Assembly: GCA_034508935.3 (NCBI GenBank)
Contig: CM067446.1
Span: forward strand, 18,478,820-18,542,819
Direction: 5' to 3'
From: Berghia stephanieae
Lineage: Eukaryota; Mollusca; Gastropoda; Nudibranchia; Aeolidiidae
Length of the DNA: 64,000 bases
Every line of letters starts with the position of its first letter. The first letter of the stretch is position 1. The notes beneath the pieces were generated by a model. The model made no database searches. It was not told where the DNA came from and was given only the letters and a program-made list of their open reading frames with translations. Shown piece after piece: positions 21,527 to 32,391 of the stretch. Position numbers and translations under genes: made by a program.

Positions 21527-24500
21527 TCTTCTTCTTATCATTATTATTATTATTATTATTATCTAAGTATTACTGAGAATTAAAAATTCTCAATTTTCCA
21601 TAAAATTTTGTATTTTCGTAATTGACCATGAAATTTGTCTAAAATTCGTAAGATTCAGCCGGTATGTCATTAAAAAAAAAAAAAAAAAAGCTAGGTATTA
21701 ACTAAACACCATGCAGAATACAGTAGTTTTCCTAAACAACATATTCAAAACCAAAAAAAAAATCCACATCTGGATGGAGACAACATTTTATAATTCAACA
21801 TCATGAAAATTACTGGAAAGGAAAGAGTTAACTGAGGCTTAAATAAATCTAATATTTAAAATTTCAAAGAAAGTCTAATCTCTAATCTGTCTCTGTGAGA
21901 TAAATGTTTATTTAAATGTCACGGAAGTGAGCATTGAGGCAGGAAGTAGAAGATAAAAGAATAGAGAAAATCTAAAAAGGACAGACACCAAAAATATTTT
22001 ATTACCTTTGCAGCTTTTGTTTGTACAGCCCGCCAACTGGCATAGCAGTCTTTGGTATCACTATTGCTAACAGTAGATATTTCCTCTCCTGCCTTCGTGA
22101 AGCATGCAACCAAATCAGATTTGCACTTTACAGCCAAGGAATCAATATTGATCAACTCTTCCTGGTTAAAGACAATACCCTCTAACAACTGCAGACTTCT
22201 CTGTGAATAGAAATGAATCAAAGCAGATCCTCAAGGCGAATGCCAAAAATAAAAAAATCTACATTAAGTTTTACCAGTGTTGCGTTATCTGTAAGGCTCA
22301 GCACGTGATTAAATGGTTTGCTTGCCAAAAGTTAGTTGCTTCTTGGTTTGCTTGTTACTGTTGATTTTTTTTCTTTTTCTTCTCGAAGGAAACAATTTAA
22401 CAGTTTAACATGTTGGTGAATTAATTATCAATAATGGGGATTATATTGTTCTTATATGGTGGATTTTATATCAAATCCCTATTTCGACTTGATCTTACCA
22501 TTATTTCCTTTTTTCTTCGATTCGATAATTTTATGTGGTTGACCGTTATTGACTGTGCTTTAAACTTGAGCTCATAGTTACCAGCTGCAATATGACTCTA
22601 TATATGTTATCCATTAATAGTTTAAACATTTATTGATTCTTTTAAGACTGCAAGGGTTACTCTGTGGAGGTTAAACAGTTTCTTGAACATGAATTTCTAC
22701 TTATATAATACTTACAGCAACTATCACAGGGTCTCTATGGACGAGGTTATCACAGATACAATCAAGAACAATGGCACATCTCAATTTACAGCACTTCTCT
22801 AGAAAGTGGGCAATGTCGCTGTTTGATAAATATTTTATTCCCTGAGCAGAGGATGTTGGCTCTTGAATCATCATGTCTTCAAGCAACATTTTTTCATCAC
22901 TGATTAATTCTTGATGCTCTTGCCTGTGAACAAATTAGAAAAAGTCAGAACATATAATTATTGATAACCCAAAATCATGATTTATTTATTCTCAATAGCA
23001 ATAGATTTTCAGTTAACAAACACTATTATTTGTGTAAATCATAACACATCTTGTAAATTGAGCATTAAAAAAAAATTAAAATTGAGTATTTATAAAGCGC
23101 AATATCCATAAACATGCTCAAAGCGCTTTCAAATGGTACTAAGCTAACAACAATTAACATGGAGGACGAGACAAGACGCCTGTTTGGTGATATTACAATT
23201 TTTCTCCAGGCAGAGACAACTTTGTTAACGGCCAGGTATTCATTTTACACCTGTACAAGTGCGGTGAGAGACTGTGAGTAAAGAGGACTCAACTATGCAC
23301 CACTTAGAGCAGGACTCAAACCCTGGACATTCCGATCCAAAGGCCAGTGTCATACCACTAGACCACATAGCTGCACATATCCATTGAAAATCATCTCTGC
23401 TCTCAGAACTTTGCCTGGATTTAATCAGGACATCTGGTAAATGAAGTTGTCATTTCTTTGATGTAGTCATAAACAAATGGAACTTTAATTTCTTTGTCTT
23501 TTATTATCTCCCTACTGTGTCTAGCAACAAAATACCTATCAGCAGATTCCTCTGATTCCTGATTCTCCTGAAGGGCTTGATGATCTTTATCACTATTTAA
23601 ATCATCAAGTTCTGCATCACTGCCTTCATATTCATCATCATCATCATCATTCCAACCACCTCCTGCTTTCCCAGGAAAATGTCGAGGAACTGAAAACCAA
23701 CCCCATAAAAAATATTATATATCAAAAATATGTCCAGAGGCTTAACTGATAAACGGGACTGACATTACAATTGTTTGATACTCTTTGGCTAGGACACAAG
23801 CATATTGCAACAGATTTGTTGCCAAATTATAATTAGATCAAGACACTGATTCACTACTGAAGATTAGAGAGGACCTATATTAAATTTCAATGTAGCTAAT
23901 CAGGATCTTTCAGGAATGGGTTCTTGCATCTATAATCTTAAAGTTTTGTTAATTCAAGATCAATGCTACATTTCTAGTTTTAAAATCAAAACAAAATTCT
24001 AAACAAAATCAGCTAAATTTGGAACCAAAAAGAAATATGTCAAATTGACATGGGGGAGGCTAAGGTGGTAGCCAGAGATTGCCCCAGATGGAGCTAAAAG
24101 GAATAAGGAAGGAAACTTAATTAGAACAATTAAGCTACAGTAATAACCTTAACTGTAAAGAATAACAATTTAAATATTTAAACACTATGGAAACAATGAT
24201 ACAGTGAGTTTGTGGGGAGATGGGACAATTAGTTCTTATGATATACAAGATCCCATTGAATCTGAGGTACCTTTACTAACATTCCAAATTACATTCTTTA
24301 AAAAGTGAATTATTATTTCTCTTTTGATTCAGAGATCTTCTATATGAGAAATACGATTCAGGAAAAAGCGAATACATACCAGTTTTCTCTGTATTCAAAT
24401 CCAGCCCAGGTGACACTTCTCTTGACTCCTGATGTGTGAAACCCTCAATGGATTCGGGGTCACTACAGGAGGTTGGTAATTACTTGAGGAGCCACTCAAG

Positions 24501-24648
24501 TTAAGTCTGGCTAGAACTGCATTCTGACGATCAACAGTAGTCTCAGACAATTTGGTTCCCAACTTTTCTATTTCATGCAAAATAGTCCCTGCGAATCCCT
24601 CTGAAATAATAGAAATGTTTAATTTTGATAACAACAATAATAATAATA

Positions 24649-24692
<44 letters not shown>

Positions 24693-27600
24693 ACAGAAAT
24701 ATCAAGACCTCAAATATGACAACCGACAATAATGCACTCAAGAGGCCAAGGGAGAAAAAAGAGAGAAATTGTGCTATAAACCTTATGGATTTATGCCAGT
24801 GTCTGACATGCAAGTAGTCCTTCAGAGCCAACAGGCCCATGGAGCCGGAGTTTATCCCGGTTTCTATAGTGTGAAATGGACAATAGCAATTGCTTGTCAC
24901 CCTTTGGATAGGACATTAGTCTAACAGATCCAGCTACCCAATCACTGCTGGGTGGACAGGGGGGGGGGGGGGGGGTGGGTGGTGGTCAGACAAAAATCTC
25001 AACTGCACCTGGGATCAATCTCGTTCCCTTTGATTGTGAAGCGAGTGCTTTACAAACTGAACTATAGGGACCCCCAGTTTCTGACATGAAATGAGCCTTA
25101 ATGACTACTTGTTACTCTTTTTAACAGAATGCTGGCAAAATACAGTTTGAATGATTTGGCTGAAATCTAGCTGCCCTATCACTTCTAGGTGGCCAGAGGT
25201 GCCAGAAAATAATTCTCGCTATATAGAGATTGTAAAAAGATAATCTGGCATGTGAAACAATTGTTATACTGCTTGAGCTACCAATTACAAAATTGACAGT
25301 ATTACCTGCTTCAGTTTGATCATTATTTTTAAGTTCAGCTTTTCTACACGTCAACCTGAATTTTAGTCAATTTCAAAACATGATCAAAATTATTATTTTG
25401 TTGACCACGCCTGTGAAAAATCAAGAGCATATACCAGATAAAAATGATGGAATTTTTTTTTAAATCAGCTTTCTCTTGAGGTAGGTTTGGTCTCCAATAA
25501 AGGAAGGCTGGATTTTTAGGAAAATTTTCTCTACTTTATTTGGCATGATAAAATATAGCAATTTCCATGGTATCTTTCTGATCTTTTTTTCAAATTAGAA
25601 AGATATAAAATCTACTCTCTTTATAATTTTAATTTTGATATTTTTTCTCATCAACTTTGGTAAAGAATAAAACAAATGTTCACTTAATAAGTATGTTAGC
25701 CTTACTTGACTGAGACATTGGGCTATTCCCAAAACCTTGTATGGCTCCTCCACTGCGAAATGGCCCCATTCCACCTGAAAAAGTCAACAAGAGAAAATAC
25801 ATCTATGGCTTTTCAATATAAAATTTGTTTGTACACCATCTTTTTGCATTCTGTACTCTCCTAATTTGGTCATTTTGGCATGAATCACAAAACGAACATC
25901 TATAGAATGTAATGATTGTTTCATGGCATTTCTTTTACACAATATAGAAGACGTGTTTTGTTTCATTTAAGAAAGCTTGAAACAGAATTCTAGTTCATTG
26001 TAACATTAGACTACAAAGGAGTATATGAAAAAATAGATAAAAATGATGTCAAAAACAGTACAATTTTCATCTCACCACTCCTCATTTGATATGAACTAGA
26101 TTGAATCATAAAATAAACATATCGTTGGTGTCATGCTCCATGTCACTGATGCTCATATTTTTAACAGAAGATATTTTGTAAAAAAAAATTAAATAAATAA
26201 TACCAACGATAGTAATCAATGACTTTCCATATGAATGGAAGGCCTCAGAATAGCGTTAATCTTGACTGTAACTGTAAGTTAAAATAAAATTGAGTCAAAA
26301 CTTTCAATTACACTGTCAGAGTACATTTCCAATAATATGTAGATTAATTTGTTTAAAACAAGAAAAAAAGCAATAAAAACAGCTATATAACAAGGTAATT
26401 ATATTTGAGCTACACAAACCTCTAAGTAAAAACAATCTAACATTATATTTATCAGTAGTTTTTTAGATGACAAATTCATTTAAGCTTACCATATTTCACT
26501 GGCGGTGTTTGGACATCCTCAACACTTTTACTTGTTGACTTGAGTGACAGAGGATCCAAGTTATATAGTATCTCACATAAATCCTACAAGATTGAATAGA
26601 ACGAGGAAAAATTTTATTTAAAAGACAAAAAATTGTGATAAGTCAAATCAGTTAATTGTTTATGCATTTTACAAATCAAATACTCTATTGATGTCTCGGT
26701 TTTAATTTCTTTCTTAAGAGTGAAGGGTCTACAACTAGAAATTTAGCAACAGCTTTAATCAGAGCAACATTAATCATTAAACAAAATATCAGTCAATGAA
26801 AGAAAGAATGATAAACTATACTCTATTTGTACAACAGAAAGGAAAAAAGCAGGAAAAAAACATATAAATAAAAAAAAACAGAAACATCAAAAGTCTTTAA
26901 CTTCAGAAATACAAACAATAAATTTTCCATTGCTTTAACTCAAGACAATGATCAGAGACAGCTCATATGTCAGAAAAAAAAGATGCCATAAAATGAACAA
27001 CAGCATAATATGGAAGGAATGGAATTCAATGCTTTAATTGAACTCTACAGATACAGATGAATTTCCAATATAACGACATATCTTAACGGTCTGACAAAGA
27101 CAGAATTGACAATGGAGCTACTTGGACCTTGATGAAGCCAAGGTCGCATCACTGTTATAGTGGTCTTGGTTACGTCTGCAGTTTAATTGAAGAAAGAAAT
27201 TATAACTTCACCTAAGACGTATTCAGTCTTACCTTTCAAAAGTTAAAAACAGAAATCAAATTTAGTATTTAAAGTACACTGTCGTCATCAAAGTCAATCT
27301 AATGGCACAACATATTAAACACATAACATATTATGACAGCAATGTAATTAAAAAATAATAATGCACAATGCAATTCTCCTTACCAATGCACTATTTCTAA
27401 CCATGAGGTAAGGAGTGTTTCCGTGAACTGGATGAGGAGGGCCTGAAAATTCTGAAACAATCAAATTCAAAAGAATTATAAAGACAATGAACCAATAACG
27501 AAAAACAATCTTAACAATGAAATCAAGATTTAAAAAAATAATAGAATTCAATTACTGTTGGCCAAACATAAATGATCATCATCGCTATTATTAGTGTAGT

Positions 27601-30600
27601 ATTAGTATAATTATAATATATATTGCATTTCCTTGAATGCATGTGTATATAAACCAAACATTTGGTAAACCTACTAGTATTGGATGATAATAATGATTAT
27701 GGTTTATTGAGGGTTTTATGACAAGAATATCTAATGTAAATTGTCTTCCTCAGTCTAAAACATACATCAAAATAAAATAAATATGAACATTTGTAGATTT
27801 CGCATTTCCACAGATCAATCATGCTCAATGGGCTTCACAACCACATTTCCCTGTCATACAGTACAGTAGAACTCGGAAATAGGAGTTCGACGGTCCACTC
27901 CTGATTACTCGCTATTTCCGAGTTCTCGCTATTCCCGAGTTGCCAGGAAAGGTTATAATAATATTGCTGGTTATTCCCTTCAGTGTGTAATTCGAGTAAA
28001 AGCCGTCCCCCTATTTCAATTTCTTCACAGAAGTGGCAGAATGCTTGGTTTTTTTTTTTGTTTTTTTGTTTTTATTTTCAAGTAAAATCATGACTAGAAA
28101 AAAAACAAGAACATAGAAGTGTGTGTGTGTGCGTGTGCGCGCGAGTGTTTGTATGCACTCAGCATGTTTGATGAGGTAAGCAAGCGCATCACTCAATCAC
28201 TGACCCATTGAAATAATGGTTCCACACTCCCCTCTCTCGCTGATCGTGTCGTTCGTTAACGATGCTACTCGCTGACCGATGCTGCGAAGTGAGGCATGTT
28301 GACATGTGCTTACCTCGCGCGTCGCGTGGCACCACATTAGGTGAATAATTGACCCCCACCCCCAATACACACACACGCACACAAACCCAACCCCCACCCA
28401 AATTTGTTTCGCCTATTATGTACTACTACAGACTAGGCTACTATGTAATATTACTCGTAACGAAAAATAAGAAAAGAAAAGAGGCTAGGCTAAAAATATT
28501 TAAATTGCCATTGTCTCTTGTTTTGCTTTACTTCGTTCGCAGTCCTAGGCTGGGCAGGAAATGCTCGTTATTTCCGAGTTGACCTCTTTTCATACTCGCT
28601 ACTTTCATGCTAATTTTATTGCTCAAATAAGGAAAAAAACCCGGGGATTTAGATTTTACTCGCTATTCGGTTCTCGCATTTCCGAGTACGTTACTTTCAT
28701 GTTCTACTGTACTAAACATTCTTACAACATCCGTCACTGCCTGTAGCCAGGTAATCATTTACACCCGAGTGAAGTGGGGAATGAGTGTAAAGTGCGTTAG
28801 CCTTACCCAAGGACACAATGTCAGGACCAAGTTTTCACCATCACTGTCATCTATTCAGCCACTGACATCTTAACATGCTTATTGCTACAACGAGACACCA
28901 ACCGCTGACACCTTATTTTGCTACAAGACGAGACACCATACCGCTGAGCCACCATGCCACAAGTTCTAATGAATGACAAGTTGACTGTCATACTTTATAA
29001 ATGTGTGGTGAGATTGACTAATTTAAGTCAGGCCTGAAAATGGTTGGTGAAAAAATTGTCGAACTTTTTGAACACGCGAAAATAGACACAACAGGACAAA
29101 AATATGGACACAACACAGATATGACACGTCAATTGACTAGTCAAATCATGTCACTTTCCCCGACTTATTTATAACGAGGTCCTTATTTTATGGTACCAAA
29201 GAAAAAATCCCAATTATTTAAGGGCCCGGTCTGAGTTAGTAAAATGAAAGGAAGAGAACAATTCCTACCCTTTTGAATGATGTGTATCTCGTGCTTGATG
29301 ACACAGGAAGCTGCGTATCTTCCTCCTGTTTGTGTTAAATGTTTACACTGATTCTTGTTTATTTGGATTAATTCTTATAGAAGAAGAAGAAGAAGAAGAA
29401 GAAGAAAAGAAGAAGAAGAAAAAGAAGAAAGAAGAAGAAGAAGAAGAAGAAGAAGAAGAAGAAGAAGAAGAAGAAGAAGAAGAAGAAGAAGAGAAGAAGA
29501 AGAAGAAGAAGAAGAAGAAGAAGAAGAAGAGAAGAAGAAGAAGAAGAAGAAGAAGAAGAGGAGGTGATGCGGTCGTGTGAGAGCTTTCGAAGAAAAATAA
29601 TTATTTCGCATTATTTTTTTTCCGTCTTACATCGGACGGAACCAAAGAAATATAGAGACAGAGAAATAAGAACCGGAGATATGCATGTGTGTTGGTAACA
29701 AAATAGAGAGAAACCTTCCGGTCCGGTTCGACACACTTCTGTGCGTGCGTTATTTACTGACTAGGTGTGTGTGTGTGTGTGAAGATACGTCGCGCGAACT
29801 TCACGACCTCTCTCTCGCTGGCTGTGGCACAGTAGCCAGGCAGTGAATACATCCACGTGAAGCGGAGGGTGTAGGTGGCATGATAATATTATAGCTAACA
29901 GATAGACGGCAAGTTTTGTTATGTCTTTGATGCGACAAATGAAATTGTTTTTTTTTTTAAGTCGGCATTTGAAACGAATAAAATCTATTTTTTTCGAGGA
30001 ACGAAATAAAAGTCCTTTATTTTCTTTTTATTGGTTCTGTTCTTTGACGTTACGAATCTTATTTTTACTATTATTTAAAAAAAAAATATTAGCACTTAAG
30101 AGCAAAATCGTGCTGTCGGAAATCCGACAATAGACGGAAGATTTACAGGCCTGTTAAGTGTGCAACAGCCACTGTACTCATACTTTAAACAGCCATTCAT
30201 TTGAAGTAACTGTAATCACATACTGACTTATCTAAATTGGTCCTATATTAGAAATAGACAAATCTTTTATCTAAAACAATACATATTAGATTAAAAACTG
30301 ATCATAAAATAATACCATAAACTAACTCACTAACCAATTTAGTCCTCTGAAAGTTTCAAAGTTTCAGTCAAATGCCCTTTTCAACAATTTAGATTATTAA
30401 AGTCTTTATCTCCCTTTTACCAAAAAAATCATCTCAAAGTGGTAAAATGTCGGGATGAAGTACATACTGGAGACTGAATTCACAGCCTAAAATAAGAAAC
30501 AATGGGCTCATTTCTCTTCATTGTGGTGGAGAATAATAAATACAATTTTTGCAATGTGAAAAATTCTATCCTATTAATAATAATGTAGATCATTTATACC

Positions 30601-32391
30601 GGGCATATTCCATATACAAACAGCTCTAGGCGCCTTTTCAATACAAACGTCGAAGCTACAATAACAGGTCATAGTACAAAAACATGCTTAAGATACTCAT
30701 TAAAAAATAATCCTCAAAAGGAAACTGGTTTTAATCGATCAAAAATTTCCGAACGAAATAAGTCTTAATTTTTCCATTCATTTTATTTCTAAATTCACTT
30801 TTCAGGGTCCAAATCTCTTGGACATAATATTGTTTTGAAGCAGTGAGTCACAATCTGCTCTGAAACAAAAGCCATTTTGACCATTCCCTTCAGAAATTTG
30901 ATTCGTGACCAACAGACGAGGAACTTATAATCATACTTATTGGCTCTGCCAAATAAGGTGAGAGATGATGCAAAAATACAAAAAGTAATTATAGTACATA
31001 CTATGTACTCACTTTGCATTCCTTTATGAAAGATACATGTTGTTTTAGACCGAGCTGAACTTCTTTGCTGCCGTTTTCTACCACATGTTTCATAACTTTT
31101 AGAACCTGAGAAAAGATTGGATTGAGAAAAAAAAACAAAAAAATATTAATCTGAGAAAATGTGTCAAAATTACGTAAAAGAAATTTCTTTAACCAACTAC
31201 TTCCAAGAAATTAAGAATTTGAATGGTGACGATAACAGTTTTATGCTGAAAACCTTTCAATAAGTCCAAATTGATGGTTTACATGTGGTGGAAATGTCAC
31301 ACAATGAAATAGTTGAATGATGAAAGAAAATTTGTTTCCTTCCAAGTGAAGGAAATGATGTATAAGAATTTATTTTAAAAAAATCTGAGCAACTTATTCC
31401 ATTTGTAATTCTTTTCTTTAATTAAAAAAAATGGAGAAATCCTTGGTAGCTTTGCAATATTACACTTTCAATGTCATTATAAATAGCCATACTCCTCACT
31501 TACTGATTTGTCTATTAACCTTTAATCACTCAAAAATTTCTTTAAAAAAGAGAAATTAGGGATATTAGGGACATCCAATTTCATATGAAATCTTGATCTA
31601 CCTTCAGTTTAACATGACAGGATGGATGTCGGAGACGATCTACAAGAAACTCAACAAGACTTTCACAGTAACCAACCGATTCATAGCTAATATCTGAAGA
31701 AAAAAAGTCAAGGACAAGGATTTAAAAAAAAAAAAAAAAAGAGTATATCATTAATTGATCATCAAAAACTAATATAAAGAAACTGTTTGAGTAACTATCT
31801 ACAATGCAACTTCTGGATAACGACACCCCCTGGATAGCGACATTGATCTCTGGTCCTGATTTTTTTTGCTTTATGCCATTAGTAATAAAAAACCCAAAAT
31901 AGCGACATATATTTGAGTAAATCCCCTGTTTAGTGACATCGATATATAGCAATAATTGGCAGTTGATAACGATGCTTGATACCAGATTCTCATCATCCCG
32001 TACTTTTACCAATAAAAAAACCGCTTTATTTTCCTCTCAATGAGATCGCTTTGTTACCAATCAATCAGAACACATGTTTACTACACTGCATAGAATCAAT
32101 GCTAGTTCATATGGAACCACAGCAAAAGAAGTTTATCAGTGGATGGAACTGTCAAGGGTCTATTAATATTCCAGGTTAGTCTGAGGTCAGTGGTCTAATA
32201 AATTTGTTTTTTTCCTTTGGGTGAATATCATTTTAATTGAGATGAGCAAGTCAGTATATTTACTATTAGTCATTGAGGTGTTGCCTGTATGTGGAATTTC
32301 AGCCCTAGTTTGACTTACCGTTTATTTCCTTATAAAGGTAACTTGGTGTTGGAGTCTCATCATTAGATAACGCTTTCTGAAGAATGTTTAT
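20722..32391 (-). CDS. TEPSIN: TEPSIN, AP-4 complex accessory subunit (eleven exons, first exon not found)
   Basis: Recalled human tepsin is matched along its length. Minus-strand exons in transcription order: 32319-32391 (INILQKALSNDETPTPSYLY), 31602-31693 (ISYESVGYCESLVEFLVDRL), 31013-31105 (VLKVMKHVVENGSKEVQLGL), 27384-27451 (FSGPPHPVHGNTPYLMVRN), 26490-26583, 25706-25774 (GGMGPFRSGGAIQGFGNSP), 24380-24600, 23536-23689 (PRHFPGKAGGGWNDDDDDEY), 22716-22923 (HFLEKCCKLRCAIVLDCI), 22006-22200 and 20722-20829 (ends SASLMTPVM then stop). The first four give the ENTH domain, the last three the VHS/ENTH-like domain, with a flexible linker between. Tepsin binds AP-4 on trans-Golgi vesicles. All exons have GT-AG sites; phases agree except at two places, the 31013/27384 junction and inside 24380-24600. 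The final exon ends right after the second domain. The exon carrying the start codon lies above 32391 and was not identified. Confidence 0.88.
21435..21560. repeat. (TAG)n microsatellite
   Basis: About 100 bases of TAG repeats followed by CTT and ATT repeats, in non-coding sequence between the last two TEPSIN exons. Confidence 0.95.
23081..23378 (-). mobile_element. SINE family A copy in a TEPSIN intron
   Basis: Minus-strand tRNA-like head (GTGGTCTAGTGGTATGACAC near 23350-23370) and the tail GAAAGCGCTTTGAGCATG. Same family as 3336-3636. Confidence 0.8.
24380..24600 (-). CDS. TEPSIN: TEPSIN linker exon with a one-base phase conflict
   Basis: The acceptor at 24601-24603 and donor at 24378-24379 are canonical. 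Entering in phase 1 it reads KGFAGTILHEIEKLGTKLSE, then LNLSGSSSNY, and would stop in frame inside the exon. The downstream exon needs phase 1, which matches another frame reading SDPESIEGFTHQESREVSPG. The exon is 221 bases; 222 would close both junctions. So one base is missing in the 24460-24490 region, by assembly error, polymorphism or mutation. Skipping the exon joins its neighbours in frame, so it could be a cassette exon. Confidence 0.75.
24635..24690. repeat. (AAT)n microsatellite
   Basis: Runs of AAT just upstream of the TEPSIN linker exon on the minus strand. Confidence 0.9.
24880..25080 (-). mobile_element. SINE family C copy
   Basis: Minus strand: a tRNA-like head TATAGTTCAGTTTGTAAAGC followed by ACTCGCTTCACAATC and GAGATTGATCCCAGG, then a poly-C run (poly-G on the plus strand at 24958-24976), CCACCCAGCAGTGATTGGGT and a tail ending ..TGTCCTATCCAAAGGGTG. 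The same tail order occurs at 53995-54175 and 63780-63970 on the plus strand. Confidence 0.65.
27864..28709. mobile_element. Non-autonomous pogo/Tigger-like element (TA target site)
   Basis: The left end CAGTAGAACTCGGAAATAG is mirrored at the right end by TTTCCGAGTACG..GTTCTACTG, with imperfect spacing. TA dinucleotides flank both ends (27862-27863 and 28710-28711). Internal subterminal motifs CTCGCTATTTCCGAG also recur at both ends. At 846 bases there is no transposase. CAGT termini and TA duplication are pogo/Tigger-like features. Confidence 0.8.
28745..28970 (-). mobile_element. tRNA-derived SINE (family B)
   Basis: Minus strand: A box in GGTGGCTCAGCGGTATGG, then a body with GGTCCTGACATTGTGTCCTT, GGGTAAGGC, and the tail GGTGTAAATGATTACCTGGC. 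A second diverged copy lies at 57525-57712 (minus). Confidence 0.75.
29380..29565. repeat. (GAA)n microsatellite
   Basis: About 185 bases of nearly pure GAA repeat with a few single-base interruptions, within a TEPSIN intron. Charged or Leu/Ser-rich frames over it are artefacts. Confidence 0.97.
29600..30790. other. TEPSIN intron sequence without recognised genes
   Basis: AT-rich. A short GT-dinucleotide run at 29765-29780. Near 30600-30650 there is weak similarity to a SINE family A tail (GGCGCCTTTTCAATACAA). Nothing else is supported. Confidence 0.4.
31800..32080 (-). mobile_element. Truncated copy of the 47.1-kb pogo-like element
   Basis: TGCAACTTCTGGATAACGAC, then TAGCGACATTGATCTCTGGT, then AATAAAAAACCCAAAATAGC and TTTAG.GACATCG match, in reverse complement, the 3' part of the element at 47125-48235. 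This end is CAATGCAAC rather than CAGTGCAAC, and no second end was found, so it is a fragment lying between two TEPSIN exons. Confidence 0.7.

Noticed and set aside
24470-24486. A 21-base intron (GTAATT..GTAG) that might explain the TEPSIN frame conflict
   Set aside because: Too short for splicing, and removal of 21 bases would not change the frame.
29332-29611. Glu/Lys/Arg-rich and Ser/Leu-rich open frames
   Set aside because: Translations of a GAA microsatellite in different frames; no flanking coding signal.
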